64,000 nucleotides of DNA, taken from positions 992,001 to 1,056,000 of the forward strand of contig CAWIED010000001.1 of the NCBI GenBank assembly GCA_963835085.1, in the 5' to 3' direction. Each line of letters starts with the position of its first letter. Within the stretch, counting starts at the first letter, position 1. Made by a program: the position numbers and the translations under genes. The notes under the pieces are model-generated. The model was given only the letters and a program-made list of their open reading frames with translations. It had not been told where the DNA came from and did not search any database. The DNA comes from JBDIAG01 sp963835085 (GTDB lineage: Bacteria > Actinomycetota > Actinomycetes > Actinomycetales > CAWJMD01). Positions 1-8,719 of the stretch are shown here, piece after piece.

Positions 1-104
1 GCCAGGGAACCTTAGAATCCGCAGACTCGCCAGTGGAAATGCGCGACACGCCGAGAAGGAGTCGCGTCCTCGTATCCCTGGCCGGCCGCGATCCAGGCCA
101 GGCC

Positions 105-223
105 GCTTCGGTGACAACGGGGCTTCGGTGACGACGGGGCTTCGGTGACAACGGGGCTTCGGTGACAATGGGGCTTCGGTGACAATGGGGCTTCGGTGAC
201 AATGGGGCTTCGGTGACAATGGG
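105..223. repeat. Seven tandem copies of a 17-bp repeat upstream of miaA
   Basis: Seven head-to-tail copies of GCTTCGGTGACAACGGG start at 105, 122, 139, 156, 173, 190 and 207. Copies 4-7 read ...ACAATGGG and copy 2 reads ...ACGACGGG, so the array has a diverged and a homogenised half. The 17-bp period is not a multiple of three, so it is not a coding repeat. The last copy ends three bases before the miaA start codon, so the array supplies the leader and replaces an obvious Shine-Dalgarno sequence. Bases 1-104 before it hold no recognisable gene. Confidence 0.95.
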
Positions 224-226
224 CAG

Positions 227-1198
227 GTGAATCCGCAGGCTGGCCATCCGGTGCGTCATGAGGCAGCCACGCTTACTACACCGCTGATCGTCGTCGTCGG
301 AGCCACAGGCACCGGCAAGTCGGATCTCGCGCTGGAGCTGGCTAGCAGACTGGGTGGCGAGATCGTCAACGCCGATGCCAGCCAGCTGTACCGGGGCATG
401 GACATCGGCACCGCAAAACTGCCGCCGGCCGAGCGCCGCGGCATCGTCCATCATCAGCTCGACGTCCTCGATGTGCGCCAGACCGCCAGCGTCGCCGCCT
501 ATCAGCGCGCCGCCCGTGCCGCAGTAGACGACATCGCCTCGCGCGGTCTGGTGCCCGTCCTCGTCGGTGGATCGGGTCTGTATGTCAAGGCCGTCCTCGA
601 TCCCCTGGAGTTTCCTGGCACGGACGCCGACGTGCGGGCAGGCGTTCAGGAACGTGCGGAGCGAATCGGCCCTCGTGCTCTGCATGCGCAACTGGCCGAG
701 CTCGATCCCGTGGCGGCGCAGGCGATCCATCCGGCCAATGTGCGCCGGGTGGTGCGCGCCCTGGAAGTCATCCAGTTGACCGGTCGCCCGTTCAGCGCCA
801 CTCTTCCTCGTGACGGTTACCTACGCCCCACCGTGCAGCTCGGGTTGCGCCGCCCGCGTCCCGAGTTGGACGACGTGCTGGCCGTAAGGGTGCACCGAAT
901 GCTGGCGAACGGATTCGTCGAGGAGGTGCGCGCACTGTTGCCGTTGGGCCTACGAGAGGGGCGAACCGCCAGAACTGCACTGGGTTACGCGCAACTGGTA
1001 CGCCATCTCGACGGTGAGCTGACCCTTGACGAGGCCGTTGAGCAGACGATCGCCGCTACGCGTGCCTTCGCCAAACGGCAGGGCACCTGGTTCGGCCGTG
1101 ACCAGAGAATCAGCTGGCTGCCAGCCGGGGCGAACCCCTTCGCACTGGCCGATGAGGCGATGCAGGTGATCAGCGCCGACCCGGTGGGGGCGCGCTAA
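227..1198 (+). CDS. miaA: tRNA dimethylallyltransferase MiaA
   Basis: Transfers a dimethylallyl group to N6 of A37 in tRNAs that read UNN codons; cytoplasmic. The 323-residue product has the P-loop GATGTGKS (Lys31) right after the first beta strand, then the family segment NADASQLYRGMDIGTAKL and the usual C-terminal TRAFAKRQGTWFGRD part. Length is normal for the family. The GTG at 227 directly follows the tandem repeat array; an alternative in-frame GTG lies at 251, and neither has a strong ribosome site. dapF follows 75 bp downstream, as in many actinobacteria, so the two are probably co-transcribed. Confidence 0.96.
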   Translation: MNPQAGHPVRHEAATLTTPLIVVVGATGTGKSDLALELASRLGGEIVNADASQLYRGMDIGTAKLPPAERRGIVHHQLDVLDVRQTASVAAYQRAARAAVDDIASRGLVPVLVGGSGLYVKAVLDPLEFPGTDADVRAGVQERAERIGPRALHAQLAELDPVAAQAIHPANVRRVVRALEVIQLTGRPFSATLPRDGYLRPTVQLGLRRPRPELDDVLAVRVHRMLANGFVEEVRALLPLGLREGRTARTALGYAQLVRHLDGELTLDEAVEQTIAATRAFAKRQGTWFGRDQRISWLPAGANPFALADEAMQVISADPVGAR

Positions 1199-1273
1199 CC
1201 GGCTGCCTCTCGTGGGCCGAGGGCTCAGGCGCGGTGCCAAGGCGGTCTTTCCTCGCCCGCCTATCCTGGACCC

Positions 1274-2182
1274 GTGCCACTACGCCTGCCCTTCACCAAA
1301 GGTCATGGGACGCAGAACGACTTCGTCATCGTCCCCGACCCCGATGCCGAGCTCGACCTCACGGCCGAGCAGGTCGCCGCGATCTGCGATCGCCGGGCCG
1401 GTGTCGGTGGTGACGGCCTGATCCGGGTGGTGCGCTCGCGACACATACCCGAGGCGGCGACGGTCTTGGCAGCCGAACCCGAGGCGGAATGGTTCATGGA
1501 CTACCGCAATGCCGACGGCTCCATCGCGGAGATGTGCGGCAACGGGGTCAGGGTGTTCGCGGAATACCTGTTCCGTGAAGGACACCTCAGCCTGGAGCAG
1601 GTGCAGGCCGGGGTGCCGCTGGCCACTCGTGGCGGGGTCAAGCGTGTCATTCGTCGCCCCGACGGCTGGTGGTCGGTGGCCATGGGCGACTGGGACGTCG
1701 CCGGAGGTGCGGTGGCCGTCGAGCGCGGCTACGACGCCGACGTTCATCTGCACGGACTGGACGTTACCCACCCCGCTCTCAGCCTCGACTTGGGCAATCC
1801 GCACACCGTGGTCATGCTGACGGCGCAGGAGAGCCTCGACGACGTCGACTTCACCCGGCCGCCCCAGGTCGATCCACTACCCCCGCACGGCACGAATGTC
1901 GAGGTGCTCACGGCGCTCGACCCCACTGACTCAGACGGCGAGCTGGTGGGCCGGCTGCGCATGCGCGTGCACGAACGCGGAGTGGGCGAAACCCGCTCGT
2001 GCGGCACGGGTGCCTGTGCCGCGGCTGCCGCGGCCGCGCTGTGGGCAGGTGCACAGGCCCCGGCCACCTGGAGGATCGAAGTGCCCGGTGGCCAGGTGGA
2101 GGTCAAGCTGGGGCCGGGTCTGGCAGTGGAGCTGTCGGGTCCTGCCGTGCTGGTGGCCGACGGCCGGCTGTTCCTCGGCTGA
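1274..2182 (+). CDS. dapF: Diaminopimelate epimerase DapF
   Basis: Interconverts LL- and meso-diaminopimelate for lysine and peptidoglycan synthesis; cytoplasmic. The product has 302 residues. Both catalytic cysteines of the family are visible: Cys88 in MCGNGVRVF and Cys243 in RSCGTGACA. The N-terminal KGHGTQNDFV signature is also present. The GTG start at 1274 gives the expected N-terminus. It lies between miaA and a flavin/F420 reductase gene that begins 27 bp downstream, so a three-gene transcription unit is likely. Confidence 0.97.
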   Translation: MPLRLPFTKGHGTQNDFVIVPDPDAELDLTAEQVAAICDRRAGVGGDGLIRVVRSRHIPEAATVLAAEPEAEWFMDYRNADGSIAEMCGNGVRVFAEYLFREGHLSLEQVQAGVPLATRGGVKRVIRRPDGWWSVAMGDWDVAGGAVAVERGYDADVHLHGLDVTHPALSLDLGNPHTVVMLTAQESLDDVDFTRPPQVDPLPPHGTNVEVLTALDPTDSDGELVGRLRMRVHERGVGETRSCGTGACAAAAAAALWAGAQAPATWRIEVPGGQVEVKLGPGLAVELSGPAVLVADGRLFLG

Positions 2183-2208
2183 GCGCCGTTTCCGGGAGGC
2201 TGTAGGCC

Positions 2209-2655
2209 GTGCGACTCGCCCAGGCCGAGTGCAGGCGCCGGTTCGCGGCCGCTCGGGTGGCCCGGTTGGCCAGCGTCGATGTGGCCGGTGGTGCGCACAT
2301 CGTGCCGGTGACCTTCGCCTTGCTGCCTTCAGGCGGCCGGGGCGCTGACGCAGGTCGCGATCTCATTGTCTTCGCTATCGATCACAAGCCCAAGACGACC
2401 ACTCGGCTACGCCGCCTCGACAACCTGGCGGCCGAACCCCGCGTGAGCTTTCTGGTCGACCATTACGACGATGTCGACTGGCAGCAGCTGTGGTGGGTTC
2501 GCGCCGATGCACGCGCGCGCTTGCCGGAGCCGGAGCGAGACGACGCACTCGCCGCTTTGGCGGCGAAATACCCTCAATACCAAGAGGTTCCACTTACCGG
2601 GATGGTCGTTGGTGCGGTGGTCATGCGATGGTTGGGCTGGTCGGGGAGTCCCTGA
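2209..2655 (+). CDS. PPOX-class F420/flavin-dependent oxidoreductase (TIGR03668-like)
   Basis: A 148-residue split-barrel protein of the pyridoxamine-5'-phosphate-oxidase-like class. Visible family features are the ASVDVAGGAHIVPVTFAL opening strands, FAIDHKPKTTTRLRRLDNL (cofactor-phosphate contact region) and VSFLVDHYDDVDWQQLWWVR. In actinobacteria this subfamily usually uses F420. The substrate cannot be read from sequence. The GTG start is 27 bp after dapF, so it probably shares that transcript. Confidence 0.8.
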   Translation: MRLAQAECRRRFAAARVARLASVDVAGGAHIVPVTFALLPSGGRGADAGRDLIVFAIDHKPKTTTRLRRLDNLAAEPRVSFLVDHYDDVDWQQLWWVRADARARLPEPERDDALAALAAKYPQYQEVPLTGMVVGAVVMRWLGWSGSP

Positions 2656-2717
2656 CACGAGGATTCGGATGCAACCTTGCGGCACTGAGGGTGCCGGGGC
2701 GACGCTCGTTGGCAGTG

Positions 2718-2753
2718 CTGACAAGAAGATGATCTTCTTCCAAGGTCTGTCAG
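2718..2753. terminator. Nested inverted repeat after the PPOX gene, possible terminator
   Basis: The inner arms AAGAAGAT (2723-2730) and ATCTTCTT (2732-2739) are perfect around one central base. An outer GCTGACA/TGTCAG pair lies further out. It sits 60 bp after the last gene of the miaA-dapF unit, which fits transcription termination. The one-base centre means the inner part may instead be a protein-binding palindrome. Confidence 0.35.
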
Positions 2754-2869
2754 TGGCCCGTAGGTGGTGAGTGTGCGGCGGATCGGTGGGTTCCATGCGG
2801 TCGTTGTGCCAGATGACCGGGGTGAGCGTGCGGACCCGTTTGGGATCAGACTCGGTCAGACCCGGTTGG

Positions 2870-2958
2870 TGTCCGGAATCCGGCACCAGTGCCGCCGCTG
2901 AAGGTCGGCTGAGCACAAGACCACAGGCTGCTCCACCGGGCGAGCCGGATTCCGGACA
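2870..2958 (+). repeat. 89-bp inverted-ended element, type B, copy 1
   Basis: Perfect 14-bp inverted ends TGTCCGGAATCCGG (2870-2883) and CCGGATTCCGGACA (2945-2958) enclose an internal core TCGGCTGAGCACAA (2905-2918). A second copy lies at 40310-40399 in the opposite orientation, and the similarity extends through most of the interior. The upstream flank is also shared, including the block GGTCGTTGTGCCAGATGAC (2799-2817). No open frame fits inside. Confidence 0.9.
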
Positions 2959-2984
2959 TCCAAACACCCGGGAGTCCGGGTCGG

Positions 2985-3006
2985 TGTCCCAGATTCGACA
3001 CGATCG
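2985..3006 (+). repeat. Left end of a truncated type C element
   Basis: TGTCCCAGATTCGACACGAT plus CG matches 21 of 22 positions of one inverted end of the complete type C element at 40124-40212. The rest of that element is missing here. The half end runs within three bases into the 75-bp hairpin repeat, as if a deletion joined them. Confidence 0.8.
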
Positions 3007-3008
3007 CG

Positions 3009-3083
3009 CGTCGAACTGTCACGTTCTTCGCCCATCTGTCGCCACCTTGGTGACATCCCCGCCAACAACGTGACAGTTCGACG
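3009..3083. repeat. 75-bp hairpin repeat, type D, copy 1
   Basis: Perfect 17-bp inverted arms CGTCGAACTGTCACGTT (3009-3025) and AACGTGACAGTTCGACG (3067-3083) surround a conserved loop containing TTCGCCCATC and CTTGGTGACATCCC. A related copy is at about 39968-40040 on the other strand. It lies between convergent genes, so a transcript-ending role is possible, but there is no T-tract. Confidence 0.88.
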
Positions 3084-3155
3084 ACCTAGGGCGGTCCAGC
3101 CTGGCACTTCCGGATCGACACGGCACGCAAACACCCGACCCTTGGGCTAGCTCAG

Positions 3156-3776
3156 CTAGCTGCAGCGCACTTCGATGACCCGGTATCCCTTGGCGCTGGC
3201 CAGCTTGCTGGCGAGCAGCTGCGGAGCCTGGGTCGTCAGTTCGGTATTGAGCCACCCGAGCAGTGAATCGGCGCCGAGGTTGCGTTGCACCACGAGGTAG
3301 GCGCGTCCGCCCGGAGCGAGCCGGGGCAGCCAGGTGCGCAGCAGCTGGTGCAGGGCCGCCTTGCCGATTCGGATCGGAGGATTCGACCAGATGACGTCGA
3401 ACCTCAGATCTTCGGGCACGTCGTCAGGGCGTGCGGCGCGTACGTGGTCGAGCTTGAGTCGGGTGGCAGTTGACCTCACCAGTGTGAGCGCGCGTTCGTT
3501 GACGTCGACGGCCCACACGGTGGCCGCGGGCGACTGCAGGGCAATCGTGAGCGCGAGCGGACCCCACCCGCAGCCGAGGTCGAGAATCGTTGCCTGTGCG
3601 GGCGGGGACGGCACCTCGCGCAGGAGCACCCGAGTGCCAAGGTCGAGCCTGGCGTGGCTGAAAACCTTTGGCGCTGTGTCGACCTCTACCTCGCGACCGG
3701 CGAGCTGCACGGTCATCCGGGTGACGACCGAGGGGTCGGGCGGGGTGGCATGGAAGTAGTGCTCGTCGTCGCTCAC
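3156..3776 (-). CDS. Class I SAM methyltransferase, RsmC-like
   Basis: A 206-residue methyltransferase of the MTS/RsmC group, whose characterised members methylate guanine N2 in 16S rRNA. It has the SAM-binding motif I ILDLGCGWGPLALT, the acidic strand end WAVDVNERAL, and the catalytic tetrapeptide NPPI within WSNPPIRIG, typical of N-methyltransferases acting on amino groups. It is much shorter than E. coli RsmC and corresponds to the catalytic half only, as is usual in actinobacteria. The ATG at 3776 is the first start. It diverges from hflX across 296 bp. Confidence 0.85.
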   Translation of the reverse strand: MSDDEHYFHATPPDPSVVTRMTVQLAGREVEVDTAPKVFSHARLDLGTRVLLREVPSPPAQATILDLGCGWGPLALTIALQSPAATVWAVDVNERALTLVRSTATRLKLDHVRAARPDDVPEDLRFDVIWSNPPIRIGKAALHQLLRTWLPRLAPGGRAYLVVQRNLGADSLLGWLNTELTTQAPQLLASKLASAKGYRVIEVRCS

Positions 3777-4072
3777 TCCGGAACCCTAAGGGGCCACCTA
3801 GAAACCGATACCTGCAGCGTTCATTCCCAGCGCGCCCTACTGTGCGGTCGCGACGCGCCGCCCGGCCTTGGGCAGCCGTTTCGGCGTGACTGCCTGGCCG
3901 GCGCCAGGTGTAGTCCGGCGGCATATCTCGCAGGCGCCCTGGCGCTGGGCGGGCTAGCCTGGCGACTCGGGAGTATGTGTGTAATGGGAGACCGTGGCAA
4001 TGGCGGCCTCTTGGGCAACCTCCCCGCACAGACGAGCATTTCCGCGTTGAAAGCCGAAAGACAGGGAGCACG

Positions 4073-5575
4073 ATGACCGCCCAGCACGAACCGTTCACCG
4101 ACGCCGGGCCCGGCGCTCGTACCGGCTCGGGCGACGACGCCGTCTCCAGGATCCTGTCGCGGCACGCCGCTGCCGTCTCCGAAGGCGGCACGGCGCACAG
4201 CGACTCCGACGGAGAGCAGTTCGACCTCGAAGAGCGCGTCGCGCTCCGGCGGGTCGGGGGACTCTCCACCGAGCTCACCGATGTCACCGAGGTCGAGTAC
4301 CGCCAGCTGCGTCTCGAGCGCATCGTCCTGGCCGGCCTGTGGACCACCGGCACCGTCACGGATGCGGAGAACTCTCTGCGTGAGCTGGCGGCGTTGGCCG
4401 AGACGGCCGGCTCCGAAGTGCTCGACGGAGTGTTGCAGCGGCGCGCGACCCCCGACCCGGGCACGTTCCTCGGATCGGGAAAGGCTCGGGAACTGGCAGA
4501 TCTCGTCGCCTCCCTCGGCGCCGACACCGTGGTGTGCGACGGCGAGCTCGCACCCTCTCAGCGGCGCAGCCTCGAAGACATCGTCAAGGTCAAGGTGGTC
4601 GACCGAACGGCCGTCATCCTCGACATCTTCGCCCAGCATGCCAAGAGCCGCGAGGGCAAGGCCCAGGTGGAACTGGCGCAGTTGGAGTACCTGCTGCCCC
4701 GGCTGCGAGGTTGGGGCGAGTCGATGTCCCGACAGGCGGGTGGACGGGTGGCTGGTGGTGCGGGAATCGGCTCGCGCGGGCCCGGGGAGACCAAGATCGA
4801 GCTCGACCGTCGGCGGATCCGGTCTCGGATGGCCAAGTTGCGGCGCCAGATCAAAGACTTCCGTCCTGCCCGCGAGGCGAAGCGCGCCAACCGGACCCGG
4901 CATCAGGTGCCGTCGGTGGCGATCGCCGGATACACCAACGCGGGCAAGTCGTCGCTGCTCAACCGGCTCACCGGTGCGGGGGTGCTGGTGGAGAACGCGC
5001 TGTTCGCCACCCTCGATCCGACCGTGCGTCGTTCGGAGACCCCCGACGGCCGGCTTTACACCCTGTCGGACACTGTCGGTTTCGTGCGACACCTGCCGCA
5101 CGAATTGGTGGAGGCCTTCAGGTCGACGCTGGAGGAAGTGGGCGACGCCGATCTGGTGCTCCACGTGGTAGACGCCTCACATCCTGACCCGGAAGGCCAG
5201 ATCGCCACCGTCCGTGGGGTTCTCGCCGACGTAGGCGCAGACTCGGTACCTGAGCTGATCGTGGCCAACAAGGCCGATGCGGCACCTGCGGAGACGATCG
5301 ACCGGTTGCGTCGGACGTATCGCGACTGCCTCATCGTCTCGGCGCGAACGGGGGAGGGCCTGCAGGAGTTGCGCGAACGTATCGCCGACCATCTGCCTCG
5401 GCCCGAGGCGGAGGTCGATGTGATCGTGCCGTTCGGCCGGGGAGACCTGGTCTCGCGCGCGCACGACAGCGGTGAGGTACTCCTCAGCGAGGCCACTGAG
5501 GCTGGAACTCACCTACGGGCCCTCGTCGGGGGTGAGCTGGCGGCGGAGCTTCGGGCCAGTGCTGTGCCCGGGTGA
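4073..5575 (+). CDS. hflX: GTPase HflX
   Basis: A ribosome-associated GTPase that splits or rescues stalled 50S/70S particles under stress. The 500-residue product has the N-terminal HflX domain (TFLGSGKARELADLV and the helical segment around GWGESMSRQAGG) followed by the G domain. Visible are the P-loop GYTNAGKSS (Lys292), DTVGFVRHLPHELVEAF (G3) and NKAD (G4). The frame is open upstream, but ATG 4073 is preceded by AGGGAG at ideal spacing. It is transcribed away from the methyltransferase gene; dinG follows 70 bp later. Confidence 0.96.
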   Translation: MTAQHEPFTDAGPGARTGSGDDAVSRILSRHAAAVSEGGTAHSDSDGEQFDLEERVALRRVGGLSTELTDVTEVEYRQLRLERIVLAGLWTTGTVTDAENSLRELAALAETAGSEVLDGVLQRRATPDPGTFLGSGKARELADLVASLGADTVVCDGELAPSQRRSLEDIVKVKVVDRTAVILDIFAQHAKSREGKAQVELAQLEYLLPRLRGWGESMSRQAGGRVAGGAGIGSRGPGETKIELDRRRIRSRMAKLRRQIKDFRPAREAKRANRTRHQVPSVAIAGYTNAGKSSLLNRLTGAGVLVENALFATLDPTVRRSETPDGRLYTLSDTVGFVRHLPHELVEAFRSTLEEVGDADLVLHVVDASHPDPEGQIATVRGVLADVGADSVPELIVANKADAAPAETIDRLRRTYRDCLIVSARTGEGLQELRERIADHLPRPEAEVDVIVPFGRGDLVSRAHDSGEVLLSEATEAGTHLRALVGGELAAELRASAVPG

Positions 5576-5645
5576 ACGGCTCAGTCTCCGGTGACCAGGT
5601 CGATCCGTGTGAACGGCTGTCGGTGCCGACACGTAACCTCACCAG

Positions 5646-7688
5646 GTGAGCAAGCACGTGGTGGGGGAGCGCGATGAGGTCGTCGGCCCTGACGGGGTCG
5701 ATGATGAACTGCCCGGCGTAGCAGACCTACTGGCGGAGGCAGTTGCCGCCGTGGGTGGGCAGCCGAGGCCGGGCCAGCAGGAGATGGCGGCGGCTGTGGC
5801 CGAGGCAATCATCGACAGGTCGGCGCTGCTCGTGCAGGCCGGCACCGGCACAGGCAAGTCGCTGGGCTACCTCGTCCCGGCCGTTCGGCACGCGGTGAGT
5901 ACCGGTGGGCGAGTGGTGGTCTCGACGGCCACCCTGGCGCTGCAGTCGCAGATCGTCACCCGTGACCTGCCTCGGCTGGCCACCGGGCTGAGTGCCGGTC
6001 TCGGTCGCGAGGTCACCTTCGAGATGGTCAAGGGCCGTTCGAACTATGTCTGCCGGGAGAAGTTGGCAGGCGCCATGCCCGAAGACCCCGATGACGCCCT
6101 GTTCGCCCAGCCGACGTTGCCAGGCCGCGTCATCACCACCGATCCGGTCGGCAGCCTCGGCAAAGAGGTCGTGCGGTTGCGGGAGTGGGCCAACCAGACC
6201 GACACGGGCGATCGGGACGATCTGGTGCCCGGCGTCAGCGAACGGGCGTGGCGGCAGGTATCGGTGTCTGCGCTCGAATGCCTCGGTGGCCAGCGCTGCC
6301 CCTCGGCCGCAGACTGCTTCTCCGAACGCGTGCGGGCCCATGCACGCGAGGTCGACGTCGTGGTCACCAATCATGCTCTGCTGGCCATCGACACGTTCGA
6401 GGGCAGAGGCATCCTGCCCGAGCACGACGCTCTCATCGTCGATGAGGCGCACGAGCTGGCCGATCGGGTAACCGGGGTGGTCACCGACCAGCTCACTGTG
6501 TCGTCAGTGGAGGCAGCGGCAGGAAAGGCCCGGCGCCACGCCGGAGTAGACGTCGAAGCATTGCTCACGGCCGCCGACCGGCTGGCGGGCGTACTCGATG
6601 AGCTGCCCGGCGGCCGGTTCGTGCCCCGGCTGCCGCAACATCTCGTCGTGGCACTGGTCGGGGTGCGCGACGCGAGCCGAGCCGCCCTCACCGGCCTCAA
6701 AGAGGCAACCGCAGGGAGAACCGCGACGTCGTCCGACGCGGCGGGCGCCCTGTCTGTGGCGCGGGCCGGGCTCACCGAGGTCTTTGACGTCACGGATCGG
6801 CTTCTCGAGGAGCGCGACAGCGACGTGTGTTGGCTCGCCGTCAGCGAAAACCGTTCTGGGGTAAGGCGTGTGCTCCAGGTGGCTCCGCTGCAGGTAGCGG
6901 GGCGCCTACGCGAGCAGCTGTACGAGAATCGCGCCGTCGTCTTGACCTCCGCCACGCTCACGATCGGAGGTGGCTTCGACGCGGTAGCCGGTTCCGTAGG
7001 GTTACGAGGGGCTTCGTCGCCGCCCTATTCGGCTATCGACGTGGGCAGCCCGTTCGACTATCCAAAACAGGCGATCCTCTACGTGGCAAAGTCGCTGCCC
7101 GCGCCCGGCAGGGGAGGTGCCGCGCCCGAAGCCATGGACGAGCTCGCCGCGCTGATAGCGGCCGCCGGCGGACGCACGCTCGGGCTGTTCTCATCGCGCG
7201 CTGCTGCGGAGGCAGCGGCGGAGGCGATGCGAGAGCGGCTCGATCTGCCGATCCTGTGCCAGGGCGATGACTCCATGCCTGCTTTGGTCAAAGCCTTCGC
7301 CAGCGATCCGGCCACCTGTCTGTTCGGCACGCTGTCACTGTGGCAGGGGGTCGACGTACCGGGTAGCTCGTGTCAGCTGGTGGTCATCGATCGGATTCCC
7401 TTTCCCCGTCCCGACGACCCCTTGTTGTCCGCGCGGGCCGAGGCCGTGGCCAAGGCGGGTGGCAACGGCTTCCTCGCGGTGTCGCTGCATCACGCGGCGC
7501 TGCGGCTGGCGCAAGGCGCGGGACGTCTGATCCGCTCGTCCGACGATCGTGGCATGGTGGCGGTGCTTGACTCCCGGTTGGCCACGGCGCGATACGCGCC
7601 CTATCTTGCCGCCTCCATGCCGGCCATGTGGCGCACCGTCCAGCGCGACGTCGCACTGGCTGCGCTCGGTCGGCTTACAGCCGGCTGA
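5646..7688 (+). CDS. dinG: ATP-dependent DNA helicase, DinG/XPD family
   Basis: A 680-residue superfamily 2 helicase expected to unwind DNA 5' to 3'. Motif I AGTGTGKS (Lys71), the DEAH box VDEAHE (from Asp266) and four cysteines placed like the XPD/DinG iron-sulphur cluster (Cys136, 212, 218 and 224) are all present, so a functional Fe-S domain is predicted. C-terminal helicase motifs include SLWQGVDVPG and QGAGRLIRS. The GTG start follows a weak AGGTG-like site. No SOS box is visible in the 70-bp gap upstream, so control by LexA is not supported here. Confidence 0.93.
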   Translation: MSKHVVGERDEVVGPDGVDDELPGVADLLAEAVAAVGGQPRPGQQEMAAAVAEAIIDRSALLVQAGTGTGKSLGYLVPAVRHAVSTGGRVVVSTATLALQSQIVTRDLPRLATGLSAGLGREVTFEMVKGRSNYVCREKLAGAMPEDPDDALFAQPTLPGRVITTDPVGSLGKEVVRLREWANQTDTGDRDDLVPGVSERAWRQVSVSALECLGGQRCPSAADCFSERVRAHAREVDVVVTNHALLAIDTFEGRGILPEHDALIVDEAHELADRVTGVVTDQLTVSSVEAAAGKARRHAGVDVEALLTAADRLAGVLDELPGGRFVPRLPQHLVVALVGVRDASRAALTGLKEATAGRTATSSDAAGALSVARAGLTEVFDVTDRLLEERDSDVCWLAVSENRSGVRRVLQVAPLQVAGRLREQLYENRAVVLTSATLTIGGGFDAVAGSVGLRGASSPPYSAIDVGSPFDYPKQAILYVAKSLPAPGRGGAAPEAMDELAALIAAAGGRTLGLFSSRAAAEAAAEAMRERLDLPILCQGDDSMPALVKAFASDPATCLFGTLSLWQGVDVPGSSCQLVVIDRIPFPRPDDPLLSARAEAVAKAGGNGFLAVSLHHAALRLAQGAGRLIRSSDDRGMVAVLDSRLATARYAPYLAASMPAMWRTVQRDVALAALGRLTAG

Positions 7689-7926
7689 CGGGTCGTAGCC
7701 TGGGGGGCTGCCCGCTCGCAGCGCCCACTGATCGGCCGCGGGTTGTGCGGTATCCCTACGCCGAACGAGTGGCCAGCTTGAGGTGGGGCGTGCAGTCGAG
7801 GGAATCGAGGTTGCTACTCGTGACCGTCCGTATGCGGCGATGGCAGAGTGTGAGGCACAAGACGGGGTGCCGCGAGGTCGACGAGCCGGTCGATGGGGGG
7901 CGCGGTGACATGGGGGAGCGGGCACG

Positions 7927-8604
7927 GTGAGAGCGATGCGGGCGGCAAAGGGGCCGCAGTCGCGAAACTCTCACCGTGCTCAGCAGGGCAACTTCTCCGC
8001 CCGAGTCTCAGTACTGGGTCTCGCCCCGTTCGCAGGTGCCGTCGTGCTGGCCGCGTCGCTAGGCGGCGTGAGCGGCTGTGCCAACCGTGCACCTGTCGGC
8101 CCTACCGAGACCATCACGATCTCCGTCACTGATCGAGGAGCGATCGGTGCCGGGTCCGTTGACGGTCCCACGAACGACGCGAGCATTCCACCACCCGCGC
8201 TCCTGGATCCGAGCCTTGCACCCCAAACCGATTCTGGCGCGGCCACGTTCACGCGGGCCTGGTTCACTGCGTTGAATCAGGCCTTTCACACCGGCAACGC
8301 AGCACTGGTGACGGCTGCCACCGGGCCCGACTGCACAGCCTGCGCGGAATATCTGGCCCAGCTCGCGAGCGTCACCGCGACCGGTGGCCGTCTGGACGCA
8401 GACCCGTTCAGTGTCAACGATGTTCGAGCGGAAAATGCCGAGACCGAGGTGGCTGTCGCGAGTTTCACGTACGAAGTACATGCTGTGGCGGTGGTGGCCG
8501 AGGGTGCGCCTCGGGATCCGCTGCAGGGCGAACCCACCACGCGCGCCAGGGCGGTGCTCACCTGGGAGGGTGACCACTGGGTGATGGGCGAGATCGGGCT
8601 ATGA
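7927..8604 (+). CDS. DUF6318-type lipoprotein
   Basis: A 225-residue secreted protein with a basic N-region, a hydrophobic stretch (about residues 28-47) and the lipobox VSGC with Cys51 as the predicted lipidated residue. The mature domain carries FTRAWFTALNQAFHTGN and GPDCTACAEYLAQLASV, the signature of the actinobacterial DUF6318 family, including its paired cysteines. Function is unknown. GTG 7927 is preceded by GGGGGAG; an ATG at 7936 would give a slightly shorter N-region. Its last codons recur in the start region of the next gene. Confidence 0.8.
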   Translation: MRAMRAAKGPQSRNSHRAQQGNFSARVSVLGLAPFAGAVVLAASLGGVSGCANRAPVGPTETITISVTDRGAIGAGSVDGPTNDASIPPPALLDPSLAPQTDSGAATFTRAWFTALNQAFHTGNAALVTAATGPDCTACAEYLAQLASVTATGGRLDADPFSVNDVRAENAETEVAVASFTYEVHAVAVVAEGAPRDPLQGEPTTRARAVLTWEGDHWVMGEIGL

Positions 8605-8637
8605 GGCGTGTCTCAGGTGGCACGGCGACTCCTTGTC

Positions 8638-8683
8638 ATGGATCAGGACTGTGCGACGTCATAGGTCAGGACTATGCGACGCG
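8638..8683. repeat. Two tandem copies of a 23-bp sequence between the lipoprotein and PKD genes
   Basis: ATGGATCAGGACTGTGCGAC... (8638-8660) is followed at once by ATAGGTCAGGACTATGCGAC... (8661-8683), with 18 of 23 positions identical. In addition, about 30 bp around the lipoprotein stop codon (from 8583) recur 119 bp downstream (from 8702) around the start of the PKD gene. Confidence 0.8.
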
Positions 8684-8719
8684 AGGACGCGACCATTGCG
8701 CGATAGGCGAGATCTGGTC

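Larger units (their letters stand above)
2656..3155. other. Convergent intergenic region carrying dispersed repeats (locus 1)
   Basis: A 500-bp gap between two converging genes with no convincing coding sequence. It holds a small nested palindrome near 2718-2753, a 19-bp block (2799-2817) shared with 40437-40455, one complete 89-bp element (2870-2958), a half element (2985-3006) and a 75-bp hairpin repeat (3009-3083). The same series occurs in reverse orientation at about 39968-40455. Each part is listed separately. Confidence 0.85.

Noticed and set aside
105..223. CRISPR-like array
   Set aside because: The repeats are directly adjacent with a 17-bp period and no unique spacers, and no cas genes are nearby.
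5581..5645. SOS box upstream of dinG
   Set aside because: No GAAC-N4-GTTC pattern is present in the hflX-dinG gap.
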